Part shown: positions 1 to 6,910 of the stretch, piece after piece
Layout: the number at the start of each line of letters is the position of its first letter
Position numbering within the stretch: position 1 is the first letter of the stretch
Assembly (NCBI GenBank): GCA_016869695.1
Contig: VGDN01000045.1
Location: 1-8,400 of the forward strand
Direction: 5' to 3'
Length of the DNA stretch: 8,400 nucleotides
Source of the DNA: Alphaproteobacteria bacterium
GTDB lineage: Bacteria > Pseudomonadota > Alphaproteobacteria > Rickettsiales > UBA1997
Made by a program: the position numbers and the translations under genes
The notes under the pieces: generated by a model
Database searches by the model: none
What the model was told of the DNA's origin: nothing
What the model saw: only the letters and a program-made list of their open reading frames with translations

Positions 1-425
1 GGAATCATGTCAGCGTCGCAATCGCGTGAGTGAATGATCAGCGGTAGGAATGTTTCACGTGAAACATTGATGTGTTCGAGAAATGAAGATTTTTGTAAGT
101 CGATTGCGCTGCGGTCGTGATAGTAGTCCAGCCCGGTCTCGCCGACCCCGATGATTTTTGGATTTGTCGCACACAGTTTGATGATCTCATCCGCTTTAAC
201 TACCGGTTGTTCCGTTACGTTGCAGGGATGTACGCCTACTGAGGCGTAGATGAAATCATGTTTTTTGGTGTAAGCCAAAATCTTGTCGATCTCGGTGATG
301 CGCGTGCAAATCGTCTGCAAAATCCGGACATTATTTTGCAGAGAATTTTTGACGATTTCCTCAAGGCCAATGCCATTTTCCTCAAGTAAATCAAGGTGGC
401 AGTGGGTGTCGACGATGTAGGTCAT
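1..425 (-). CDS. tatD: TatD-family metal-dependent hydrolase (partial, N-terminal 141 residues)
   Basis: This is the N-terminal part of a TatD-type metal-dependent DNase/hydrolase; the rest lies beyond the left edge. Translating the minus strand from the ATG at 425-423 gives an unbroken frame to base 1. The family motifs appear in order: the DTHCHLD metal-binding start (His8, His10), VGVHP (His66), VGETGLDYY (Glu96, the bridging metal ligand) and LIIHSRDCD (His132). These are the ligands of the two-metal TIM-barrel active site. Family members are about 260 residues, so roughly half is present. The ATG overlaps the nadD stop as ATGA, which suggests translational coupling and one operon with nadD. 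The stretch encoding residues 120-125 (VSRET region) also forms a perfect parS palindrome. Family assignment is firm; the exact substrate is not known from sequence. Confidence 0.93.
   Translation of the reverse strand, partial: MTYIVDTHCHLDLLEENGIGLEEIVKNSLQNNVRILQTICTRITEIDKILAYTKKHDFIYASVGVHPCNVTEQPVVKADEIIKLCATNPKIIGVGETGLDYYHDRSAIDLQKSSFLEHINVSRETFLPLIIHSRDCDADMI
51..66. promoter_or_regulatory. parS site (ParB-binding centromere-like sequence)
   Basis: The 16 bases TGTTTCACGTGAAACA form a perfect palindrome and match the known chromosomal parS consensus bound by ParB (Spo0J). The palindrome extends by two bases on each side to 20 bp (49-68). It lies inside tatD, where the codons read Asn-Val-Ser-Arg-Glu-Thr, plausible residues at that place in the family. 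Chromosomal parS sites usually cluster near the replication origin, and intragenic ones are known. A chance perfect match to a 16-base consensus in 8.4 kb is very unlikely. ParB binding itself is inferred. Confidence 0.87.
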
Positions 426-1000
426 TTTGAGCTAGTTTTGTCACCATTTGACAGGCTCAGGGTGACGGGTTCTGTCATGCTGAGCTTGTCGAAGCATGAC
501 GTTGTACGTAGTTTAGTTGAAGAAGTGGGATCGGTTTTGGTGAAGAAAAGTTGGTAGCGATTTTTGACTTTAATAAATTTCCAAGCAGGCAGCTGTTGGG
601 CTTGCAGCAATTTTTGCCCGCGGGCAAAAATTACCAAATCCACTTTGGCGAGTATTTTTTTGAAATTCTTCCAGCGGTGTAGATCCGCCAAAACATCTGC
701 TCCGGCAATAAAGAAGAAGTGGTGTCGTGGATGTTTTTGCTTTAAGCGCGTAAGTAATTTTTCGGTGTAAATCTCTTTGAGTGGCAAGATTTTAATTCGT
801 GGGTGACAGCCAACTAAAACCCGGCATTGCCTGATCCGCCCCGCATACGGTTGGTAATCCTTTGGATCTTTCAGTGGATTTTTTTCAGCAACAACCCACC
901 AAATCTGGTCGAGTCCAAGCTGTTTTCGCGCTAGCTCGCTAATGTGCAGATGTCCTTGATGTGGTGGGTTAAAACTCCCCCCCAAAATTCCGATTTTCAT
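422..1000 (-). CDS. nadD: Nicotinate-nucleotide adenylyltransferase with repeat-derived C-terminus
   Basis: NadD transfers AMP from ATP to nicotinate mononucleotide, giving deamido-NAD in cytoplasmic NAD synthesis. The 192-residue product has the nucleotidyltransferase signature GGSFNPPHQGH (residues 7-17), a WWVVAEKNPLK stretch (34-44), a GADVLADLHRW motif (100-110) and SSTKLR (160-165), which corresponds to the family's ISSTxIR nucleotide-binding motif. The ATG at 1000 is preceded by a modest AAGG ribosome site. After SSTKLR the usual helical C-terminus is missing. Residues about 167-187 are encoded by two copies of a palindromic repeat, so the native tail seems replaced or cut short. Catalytic motifs are intact, so the enzyme may still work. 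The stop overlaps the tatD start (ATGA). Confidence 0.93.
   Translation of the reverse strand: MKIGILGGSFNPPHQGHLHISELARKQLGLDQIWWVVAEKNPLKDPKDYQPYAGRIRQCRVLVGCHPRIKILPLKEIYTEKLLTRLKQKHPRHHFFFIAGADVLADLHRWKNFKKILAKVDLVIFARGQKLLQAQQLPAWKFIKVKNRYQLFFTKTDPTSSTKLRTTSCFDKLSMTEPVTLSLSNGDKTSSK
440..466. repeat. 27-bp palindromic repeat, copy 1, in the 3' end of nadD
   Basis: The terminal 6 bases GTCACC pair with GGTGAC at the other end, around a 15-base centre. Read on the opposite strand it matches copy 2 at 20 of 27 positions. The arms differ between copies by paired changes that keep the hairpin. The core, with TGAGCCTGTC on the minus strand, resembles a class of short palindromes scattered in many bacterial genomes and often mistranslated as VTLSLSKG-like peptides (from memory). 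Confidence 0.75.
474..500. repeat. 27-bp palindromic repeat, copy 2, in the 3' end of nadD
   Basis: GTCATGC at 474-480 pairs with GCATGAC at 494-500 around a 13-base centre with TGAGCTTGTC. It is inverted relative to copy 1, with 7 bases between them. It encodes part of the odd nadD tail (SCFDKLSMT on the minus strand). The two copies could also pair with each other to make a larger hairpin. Confidence 0.77.
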
Positions 1001-1065
1001 TTTGCCTTAATTAACCGGGAAAAACCGTAGTCCGATTCCAAGAATGCGAGGTTGGATTTAGACAG

Positions 1066-1179
1066 AAATCAAAAATCAAATCTCAAAATTCAAAATGTAA
1101 CGCAAAAAGAAAAATGCTGAAAGATAGCACAAATACCAGACGCACAGCATTTTGAATTTTGAGATTTGATTTTTGATTT
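1066..1179. repeat. 114-bp inverted-repeat element (MITE-like) between ubiA and nadD
   Basis: The 32-base arms at 1066-1097 and 1148-1179 are perfect reverse complements (32 of 32), AT-rich and built from repeated (A)TTTTGATTT-like words. They enclose a 50-base loop with no coding potential that I can see. The element starts 8 bases past the ubiA stop, so its hairpin would lie in the ubiA 3' transcript and could end transcription or protect the 3' end. It has no transposase; a short non-autonomous mobile repeat is the simplest reading. The rest of the gap, 1001-1065, shows only a weak ribosome site before nadD. Confidence 0.8.
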
Positions 1180-1186
1180 CCCTCGC

Positions 1187-2035
1187 TCATCCCAACAACA
1201 CCGCCAACGCAATCCCCACCCCAATCCAGACGTTACTCTTAAACAGCTTCAAAGCCCCCGTTGCCAAATCATATTTCTGGATTTGAGAGATTAGGGCGGA
1301 GCAAGAAAGCAGGATTACGAAAAAATATCCAAAAGAGAGATCGGCCACGAAGCCAAGTATGATCAGGATTACCAGCATCATCAAGGCAAGAAATCCCAGA
1401 ATTTTCTTTGGCTGGTTTTTGAACTTAATCGCTGTCGATTTTACGCCGAAGCGAAGATCATCCTCGATGTCTTGGAAGGCGTAAATCGTGTCGTAAATCA
1501 CCGTCCAGATAATTGATGCTGTATAAAGAAGAACTGTCGTGAGGCTAATATTTCCGAGCATTGCCAGACTGCTCATCAAAATGCCAAAATTAAAAGTCAG
1601 GCCGAGAAAAATTTGTGGGTAGTAGGTGATGCGCTTCATCAGGGGATAGGTTGCGACCAGAGCCAGAGCGATAAATCCGCTAAAAATTGTTTGCTGATTG
1701 AACTGCAGCAAAATCACCAGGCCAAGCAGGAGTAGGAGATCGAGCAAAATAAAGGCGCGCTGCCGCGAAAGCTCCTTTGCCGCCAGCGGTCGTGACTTAG
1801 TACGCGCCACCAGCGCATCAAATTTTTGGTCGAACAGGTCGTTAATCACACAGCCGGCGGATCTCATCACTACTGAGCCGACGAGGAATAAAAAAATAAT
1901 CCAGGCGAGTTCGATCATTTGCAAATGCGCCGATTTCTGCGCCAGAAAAATCCCAAACAGGCAAGGCAGAAATAGCAGCCAAATGCCAGTCGGCTGGTGG
2001 AGACGGGTGAGGCGGAGATAGGGGGATAGGTTCAT
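1187..2035 (-). CDS. ubiA: 4-hydroxybenzoate polyprenyltransferase
   Basis: This is an integral membrane prenyltransferase of the UbiA superfamily, which attaches a polyprenyl chain to 4-hydroxybenzoate in ubiquinone synthesis. The 282-residue product has the family length. The first Asp-rich motif is NDLFDQKFD (residues 65-73), followed by ARTKSRPLA, typical of UbiA proper. The second is YDTIYAFQDIEDD (181-193), followed by GVKSTAI. These motifs bind the Mg-diphosphate of the prenyl donor. About eight or nine hydrophobic segments cover the rest. The N-terminal LRLTRLHQPTGIWLLFLP also fits UbiA. The ATG at 2035 has no clear ribosome site; its leader is an AT-rich repeat-like stretch. It is divergent from pccA, and no other ubi gene is in the window. 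Confidence 0.95.
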   Translation of the reverse strand: MNLSPYLRLTRLHQPTGIWLLFLPCLFGIFLAQKSAHLQMIELAWIIFLFLVGSVVMRSAGCVINDLFDQKFDALVARTKSRPLAAKELSRQRAFILLDLLLLLGLVILLQFNQQTIFSGFIALALVATYPLMKRITYYPQIFLGLTFNFGILMSSLAMLGNISLTTVLLYTASIIWTVIYDTIYAFQDIEDDLRFGVKSTAIKFKNQPKKILGFLALMMLVILIILGFVADLSFGYFFVILLSCSALISQIQKYDLATGALKLFKSNVWIGVGIALAVLLG

Positions 2036-2036
2036 C

Positions 2037-2071
2037 GGATTTTTGATTTTAGATTTTGGATTTTGGATTTA
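2037..2071. repeat. AT-rich repeat-like tract in the ubiA/pccA divergent gap
   Basis: This tract repeats words such as TTTTGATTTT and TTTTGGATTT. It resembles one arm of the 1066-1179 element, so related sequence lies on both sides of ubiA. It occupies most of the 77-base divergent gap where promoters for ubiA and pccA should be. I could not pick out a convincing -35/-10 pair. It may be a degraded repeat arm or simply low-complexity DNA. Confidence 0.45.
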
Positions 2072-2112
2072 GGGTGCATGCGTTTTCCTAGGACTCAATC
2101 AATCACTCCAAC

Positions 2113-4107
2113 ATGCATAAATTACTGATCGCTAATCGCGGCGAGATTGCTTGCCGTATCATAAAAACTTGCCGCAAAATGGGTATCAAGACCGTCGCGG
2201 TTTATTCGGATGCTGATACTAATTCGCTCTTTGTGCAAATGGCCGACGAGGCTGTGAATATTGGTCATTCGCCATCTTCACAGAGTTATCTCAACATCCC
2301 AAAAATCATTGCTGCCATCAAAAAAACTGGCGCGACCATGGTGCATCCGGGCTACGGATTTTTGTCGGAAAATCGTAACTTTGCGGAAGCGCTGGAAAAG
2401 GAAGGTGTGATATTTGTTGGTCCGTCGGTTTATTCAGTTGAGATGATGGGCGATAAAATTGAGTCGAAGAAGCTAGCGCTTGAAGCCAATGTCAGCACGG
2501 TTCCCGGCCATATTGGAATCATCAAGGATGGAATTGAAGCGACACAAATCGCTGAAAAAATCGGCTTTCCAGTAATGGTCAAAGCCTCTGCCGGCGGCGG
2601 TGGCAAAGGGATGCGAATTGTTTGGAAAAAAGAAGATGTTGCTGAGGCTTTCCTTTCTGCTTCTAACGAAGCGCGCAACTCATTTTCTGATGACCGCATC
2701 TTCGTCGAGAAATTCATCGAGAATCCGCGTCATATCGAGATCCAAGTAATTGCTGATAAACAGGGAAATATAGTTTGCCTGGGTGAACGCGAATGCTCGA
2801 TTCAGCGCAATAATCAGAAGGTAATCGAAGAAGCGCCGAGCTCTTTTGTTGATGAGGTAACGCGACAAAAAATCTATGCACAGTCCAAGGCGCTGGCGGC
2901 TAAGGTGAAATATTTTTCTGCCGGCACCATCGAATATATCATGGACAAGAATAAGAATTTTTACTTCTTGGAAATGAACACGCGCCTGCAGGTGGAGCAT
3001 CCAGTTACTGAGCTCATCACTGGTTATGACATTGTCGAGCTAATGATCAAAATCGCTCTCGGTGAGAAGCTGCCATTCACGCAGGAAGATGTTAAGCTCA
3101 AGGGCTGGGCGATGGAGTCGCGGATTTATGCCGAAGATCCGGCACGCGGCTTTTTGCCATCATCGGGACGTATCAATCTTTATATCGAACCAGAGAGGAG
3201 CGGCAATGTTCGCGTTGATTCCGGCGTTTATGAGGGCGGCGAGGTTAGCATGTTTTATGATGCCATGATTGCCAAACTTTGCTCTTACGGCAAAGATAGA
3301 AATGAGGCGATTACGCATATGCGCCAAGCGCTAGGCAGTTTTGCGATTGGTGGTGTTTCGCACAATATCAGCTTTCTGGAAACCATCATGAAGAATGAGC
3401 GTTTCGTTAGCGGCGACATCTCCACTGCCTTCATCAAAGAAGAATTCCCGAAAGGTTTTTCCGGCAGTGAAATCGATTCCGAATCGGAAGAGGTTTTGAT
3501 CGGCGTGGCTATGCAGATTTTCTTAAAGAATTACGAACGTAACGGTCACATGACCGGGCAGCTACGCAACCGAGAGAAGCAAGTTTCCGAGCGCTGGGTG
3601 GTGGTGATCGACAACGAGTCTTTTTTGGTAAATCTTGTTGAAAATAAGCTGGGTTTTCTGCGCCTTCAATGTGATCGCAAAGAGATTCTGGTGAAAAATT
3701 CTTGGACTAATGGTGACAAGCTTTTCTTAGGGATGATCAACCGTCGCAATGTTGGGGTTAAGGTGCGTGAGAATAACAATACTGGCAGCTATCTCCTGCA
3801 ATATTCCGGTCTCGACGCCTTTGTCAGCGTCCTCACTCCGCGCATCGCCGAGCTTTCCAAATTCATGCCGAAGATCGAGAAAAATGCAAAACCAGTGAAC
3901 CTCACTTCGCCAATCACCGGCAAAATCGTGCGCTTCAAAGTGCAAGAAGGAGATGAGGTTAAGGCGGGACAGGAGCTGGTGGTGATTGAAGCCATGAAGA
4001 TGGAAAACGCCATCCGCACTGACCACGACGTCAAAATCGGCAAGATCAAATTTAATGAAGGCGATGTTGTGGGGATTGGACAGGTGGTGATGGAGTTTAA
4101 GCAGTAA
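2113..4107 (+). CDS. pccA: Propionyl-CoA carboxylase, biotin-containing alpha subunit
   Basis: The product joins a biotin carboxylase and a biotin carrier domain in one 664-residue chain, the usual length of bacterial PccA. It carboxylates its biotin with ATP and bicarbonate; a PccB partner then moves the carboxyl to propionyl-CoA, giving methylmalonyl-CoA. The start KLLIANRGEIACRII and HPGYGFLSEN (78-87) mark the biotin carboxylase N-domain. The ATP-grasp loop KASAGGGGKGMRI is at 157-169, and the active-site EMNTRLQVEHPVTE at 287-300. Residues about 450-590 form the linker domain that contacts the beta subunit. The carrier domain ends the chain, with EAMKMEN and biotinylated Lys629. The resemblance to PccA includes STAFIKEEFPKGF (437-449). 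Methylcrotonyl-CoA carboxylase alpha is the main alternative. No pccB is visible. There is no clear ribosome site before the ATG. Confidence 0.92.
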   Translation: MHKLLIANRGEIACRIIKTCRKMGIKTVAVYSDADTNSLFVQMADEAVNIGHSPSSQSYLNIPKIIAAIKKTGATMVHPGYGFLSENRNFAEALEKEGVIFVGPSVYSVEMMGDKIESKKLALEANVSTVPGHIGIIKDGIEATQIAEKIGFPVMVKASAGGGGKGMRIVWKKEDVAEAFLSASNEARNSFSDDRIFVEKFIENPRHIEIQVIADKQGNIVCLGERECSIQRNNQKVIEEAPSSFVDEVTRQKIYAQSKALAAKVKYFSAGTIEYIMDKNKNFYFLEMNTRLQVEHPVTELITGYDIVELMIKIALGEKLPFTQEDVKLKGWAMESRIYAEDPARGFLPSSGRINLYIEPERSGNVRVDSGVYEGGEVSMFYDAMIAKLCSYGKDRNEAITHMRQALGSFAIGGVSHNISFLETIMKNERFVSGDISTAFIKEEFPKGFSGSEIDSESEEVLIGVAMQIFLKNYERNGHMTGQLRNREKQVSERWVVVIDNESFLVNLVENKLGFLRLQCDRKEILVKNSWTNGDKLFLGMINRRNVGVKVRENNNTGSYLLQYSGLDAFVSVLTPRIAELSKFMPKIEKNAKPVNLTSPITGKIVRFKVQEGDEVKAGQELVVIEAMKMENAIRTDHDVKIGKIKFNEGDVVGIGQVVMEFKQ

Positions 4108-5184
4108 ATGAAACTTTTAGCCCATCCCTACCTCTCCCAAATCGAAAATTACGTTCCCGGCAAAGCTAAGCTTGGTAGTCAGAAAGTGATTAAACTTTCC
4201 TCCAACGAAAACGCATTGGGCGCGAGTCCGCGGGCGGTTGAGGCTTACAAAAATCACGGCGAGAAAATTTTTCGTTACGCCGATGGATCATGCACCGATC
4301 TGCGTGAGGCGCTGGCTTGCAAGAATAAAATTTCTTCCGAGAGGATAGTTTGTGGAGCGGGTTCAGATGAGATTATTGCGCTACTAACCCAGGCCTTTGC
4401 TGGCGCTGGCGATGAGATCATCTACAGCGAACATGGATTTTTGATGTATCCAATTTCTGCGCTTCGTGTTGGCGCGAAGCCGGTGAAGGTGAAGGAAAAG
4501 AATCTATGCGCCGATGTTGATGCGCTGCTTGCCGCCATCACACCAAAAACAAAAATTATTTTTTTAGCAAATCCAAATAATCCTACCGGCTCTTATCTTT
4601 CTAAGTCGGAAATCGATCGCCTAATCGCCGGCATACCAAAAAATATTCTGCTCGTGCTCGATCATGCCTATGAAGAATTTGTGGATGCGGTGGATTATCC
4701 AAATGCGATCGAGTTGGTGAATAAATATGAGAATGTCGTGGTCACGCGCACCTTTTCCAAAATTTACGGACTCGCGTCGCTGCGTATCGGCTGGTGTTAT
4801 TCTTCGAGCTACATCGCTGAAATTCTAAACAAGATTCGTGGTCCATTTAATGTTGGTGGACCGGCGCAAGCCGCTGCTGTGGCGGCGCTAGGGGATGAAG
4901 AATTTTTGCAGGCCTCAAAAGCTCACAACCAAAAATGGCTGAAAATATTTTTTGATGAATTGGCTGGACATAGTAAGATCAAGGCCTGGCCGTCAGTTGC
5001 GAATTTTATTCTGCTTGATTTTGGCTCTGCAGAAAAATGCCAAAAAATGAATCAGAAGCTTTTAGATGAGGGAATAATTCTTCGCGAAATGAGTGGTTAT
5101 GGATTGCAGAATTGTATGCGCGCAACGGTTGGGACCGATGAGGAAAATCTGAAGTTGCTCATTTTAACCCAAATCTGTCGCTAG
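4108..5184 (+). CDS. hisC: Histidinol-phosphate aminotransferase-type enzyme (class II PLP)
   Basis: This is a PLP-dependent aminotransferase of the HisC family, which converts imidazole-acetol phosphate and glutamate to histidinol phosphate. Alphaproteobacterial members often also handle aromatic amino acids. The 358-residue chain is the usual length. Key parts are LSSNENALGASP (30-41), NPNNPTG (155-161), LDHAYEEF with Asp185 for the PLP ring nitrogen, TFSKIYGLASLRIGW with PLP-lysine Lys218 and phosphate-binding Arg226, and MRATVG with Arg338 near the C-terminus. The ATG follows the pccA TAA with no gap, so the gene is probably translated by coupling from the pccA message. No other his or aromatic-pathway genes are in the window, so the true substrate cannot be settled from context. 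Confidence 0.92.
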   Translation: MKLLAHPYLSQIENYVPGKAKLGSQKVIKLSSNENALGASPRAVEAYKNHGEKIFRYADGSCTDLREALACKNKISSERIVCGAGSDEIIALLTQAFAGAGDEIIYSEHGFLMYPISALRVGAKPVKVKEKNLCADVDALLAAITPKTKIIFLANPNNPTGSYLSKSEIDRLIAGIPKNILLVLDHAYEEFVDAVDYPNAIELVNKYENVVVTRTFSKIYGLASLRIGWCYSSSYIAEILNKIRGPFNVGGPAQAAAVAALGDEEFLQASKAHNQKWLKIFFDELAGHSKIKAWPSVANFILLDFGSAEKCQKMNQKLLDEGIILREMSGYGLQNCMRATVGTDEENLKLLILTQICR

Positions 5185-5249
5185 AGTTGCCACGCTTTCG
5201 CTACCTAAGTCAGACAAGCTAAACAGGTTCTTAGAAGTGTTGTAGATTA

Positions 5250-6275
5250 CTACTTAACAGCCCCCTGTTCTCTATTGCCAAACATCTTCCTCGCTCCTGT
5301 CACCATCACATCGCTGGATTTTGTCCTATTTTCTTTGGGTTTTTCCGCCCTTATTTGCTCAAAATCACAATGCCCATTTTGCGCTAGAGATAATGCGGCC
5401 AAAGCGGGAAATCCTAGATTGTCTACTTGATGTAGTTCAAAGAAATGTTCATTTGCCATCTTGCCGATTTCAGGATAACGCGCTTTGAGTCGGTTTATTT
5501 TTTCAACTACCTTAGATTCTAAACCAAATTTTTCCGGATGATTAATCCTCGCAAAAACAGCGCCGAGCAAAATCGCTTGTGACACACGCGCATCGTCGAT
5601 TTTGCCGAGACCTTGGTAATCAGTCTTGGTTGCGCTCATGAAAAAATCAGTGCGCTGCTGCACAAAATCTCTGTCGAGCTTTGCGAAGGTTTTCTCAACT
5701 GTTGAGGTGGGGGTTAATATGTAACAACTGTCCAACATATTCACCAGATCCTGCTTAGATGCATCGTGCGGCATAGTTTCCAAAATGCTTTCAGCCATTA
5801 TCACTAAGGGCGATAACTCACTTTCTGCAGAGAATTTTATGACGGCAAAATTCGGAGTTTTTGACCACTGCTCCGGTCCGTTATGCGCAGAATCAATCAA
5901 TATTCCCTTTAAAAAATCCAGAACCGATTTTCCTCGAAGTTTCGCGATTTCTAGTCCTAACGTTTTTTGTCGAGAAAGGCGTGCAACCTGATCCTCTTCG
6001 TCGATTTCTCTCTGTAAGCGGCCTACCTGACGAGAGTAAAAAATGAGAGAAGTTGTACCTAAAGAAATGAGTAAAGCATCCATGCCAACCAATGTTGGCT
6101 GAAAATAATTCATGGCCGCCAAAGTCAGCAAAATCAGCACTCCAGCCAGTAAAGATTTTGTCGATATATCCATCATCTTTTCCGATCTAGTTAATCTGGA
6201 AAGTCGCCGCAAATTGTTCGCCCCTACATCACTCGGGAAGTTTTTTGTTGGTTTGGTGAAGATGGTCTCAGGCAT
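5250..6275 (-). CDS. Hypothetical protein with two membrane segments
   Basis: I do not recognise the family of this 341-residue protein. A basic, polar N-terminus (residues 1-40) is followed by two hydrophobic segments at about 41-58 and 63-81 joined by a very short turn: a membrane hairpin with both ends probably in the cytoplasm. Residues about 82-116 are charged and look helical or coiled-coil (RLQREIDEEDQVARL). The remaining 225 residues look like a soluble, mainly helical domain with no catalytic motif that I can identify. The ATG at 6275 has an AGGA ribosome site about 6 bases upstream. A Met-Met pair at residues 34-35 is an alternative start that would keep both membrane segments. It lies downstream of the broken L,D-transpeptidase on the same strand and converges on hisC. 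Confidence 0.82.
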   Translation of the reverse strand: MPETIFTKPTKNFPSDVGANNLRRLSRLTRSEKMMDISTKSLLAGVLILLTLAAMNYFQPTLVGMDALLISLGTTSLIFYSRQVGRLQREIDEEDQVARLSRQKTLGLEIAKLRGKSVLDFLKGILIDSAHNGPEQWSKTPNFAVIKFSAESELSPLVIMAESILETMPHDASKQDLVNMLDSCYILTPTSTVEKTFAKLDRDFVQQRTDFFMSATKTDYQGLGKIDDARVSQAILLGAVFARINHPEKFGLESKVVEKINRLKARYPEIGKMANEHFFELHQVDNLGFPALAALSLAQNGHCDFEQIRAEKPKENRTKSSDVMVTGARKMFGNREQGAVK

Positions 6276-6294
6276 GTTAATCCTATTTGGTTTG

Positions 6295-6312
6295 AAGGGG
6301 TCAGAACCCCTT
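6295..6312. terminator. Short hairpin between the L,D-transpeptidase remnant and the 341-residue gene
   Basis: AAGGGG pairs with CCCCTT around a 6-base loop TCAGAA. It lies directly after the old transpeptidase stop (6313-6315). On the plus strand it is followed by TTTT, but on the minus strand, where the genes run, there is no T-run. It may therefore be a weak attenuator, a repeat fragment or a terminator facing the other way. Confidence 0.4.
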
Positions 6313-6910
6313 TTAGATTGAACCCTTTACGGAATCACTTTTGGTTACATCAATTGGGATATCGAGATTTTTGGTAAGCACTTTATTCGCCTTATCCCAG
6401 TCGATTTTGTTAGCGCAGTCTCTAATGCGTTTGCAGATGGTGCCAGGAGCCATTGTGACTGGTTCCTTTGGTGTGATTCGAGATAAATCCTGTTATCAAT
6501 TTCTTCGATCTTTACCGTCTTATCCACGACTCGAACCACCGTTCCAATCTCGACTAAGTCAGACAGCTTCTCGATATCCTTTGGATAAAGCCAAATGTAG
6601 CCATGACTGATTTTGGAGCCAATGAGCCAAAGATGTGTTGGTGCTGTGAATCACAATGCGCTGCCATTTGGTATTGCGCGATGCATCCAAATACAAAGCA
6701 TGATTACCCAGTGGGTTACCACGTCCGGGCAGTACCTCATTGGGCAAGGCCGGATTTTCTTCACTAATCGATAGCGGTGGAATCCAGGTCGGATTTTCTT
6801 TCTTAGCGATGATTTGCGTCTTGCCGGTTGGTGTCTTTTCATCCGCACCAATACTAACTGGAAAGCTCACGACTTCCTCCCTGTTAGAAAAATAAACGCC
6901 AATTGCTCAT
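6313..6910 (-). pseudogene. L,D-transpeptidase (YkuD/ErfK family), frameshifted with catalytic residues lost
   Basis: L,D-transpeptidases cross-link peptidoglycan or attach proteins to it through a Cys in an SHGCIRL motif. Pieces of one lie in successive minus-strand frames. Frame A (6870 down to about 6630) has SFPVSIGADEKTPTGKT, NPTWIPP, NPLGNHALYL and IHSTN. Frame B has LIGSKISHGYIWLYPKDIEK, VVRVVDKTVKI and RIYLES. Frame C has KEPVTMAPGTICKRIRD and IDWDKANKVL, ending at TAA 6313-6315. One extra T in the run at 6629-6631 explains A to B; one lost base near 6468-6472 explains B to C. The catalytic Cys is Tyr (6597-6599) and the following Arg is Trp (6591-6593), each one transition from the expected codon. 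Homology begins upstream of the GTG at 6870, hinting at another shift near 6885-6895 after an ATG at 6910. No signal peptide is seen. Confidence 0.85.

Noticed and set aside
2430..3000. Minus-strand open frames inside pccA
   Set aside because: They are antisense to strongly conserved carboxylase motifs and have no recognisable domain of their own.
5185..5249. Terminator in the hisC/341-residue convergent gap
   Set aside because: Only a 4-bp stem (GTAG/CTAC near 5242-5253) was seen, with no T-run; too weak to call.
6468..6631. Programmed ribosomal frameshifting in the transpeptidase
   Set aside because: No typical slippery heptamer with a following structure was evident, two shifts in opposite senses would be needed, and the catalytic Cys is lost anyway.
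6907..6909. TGA between the receiver and the in-frame transpeptidase homology as a recoded (read-through) codon
   Set aside because: No other gene in the window has an internal TGA, nadD uses TGA as its stop, and the transpeptidase is broken further along, so a normal stop is simpler.
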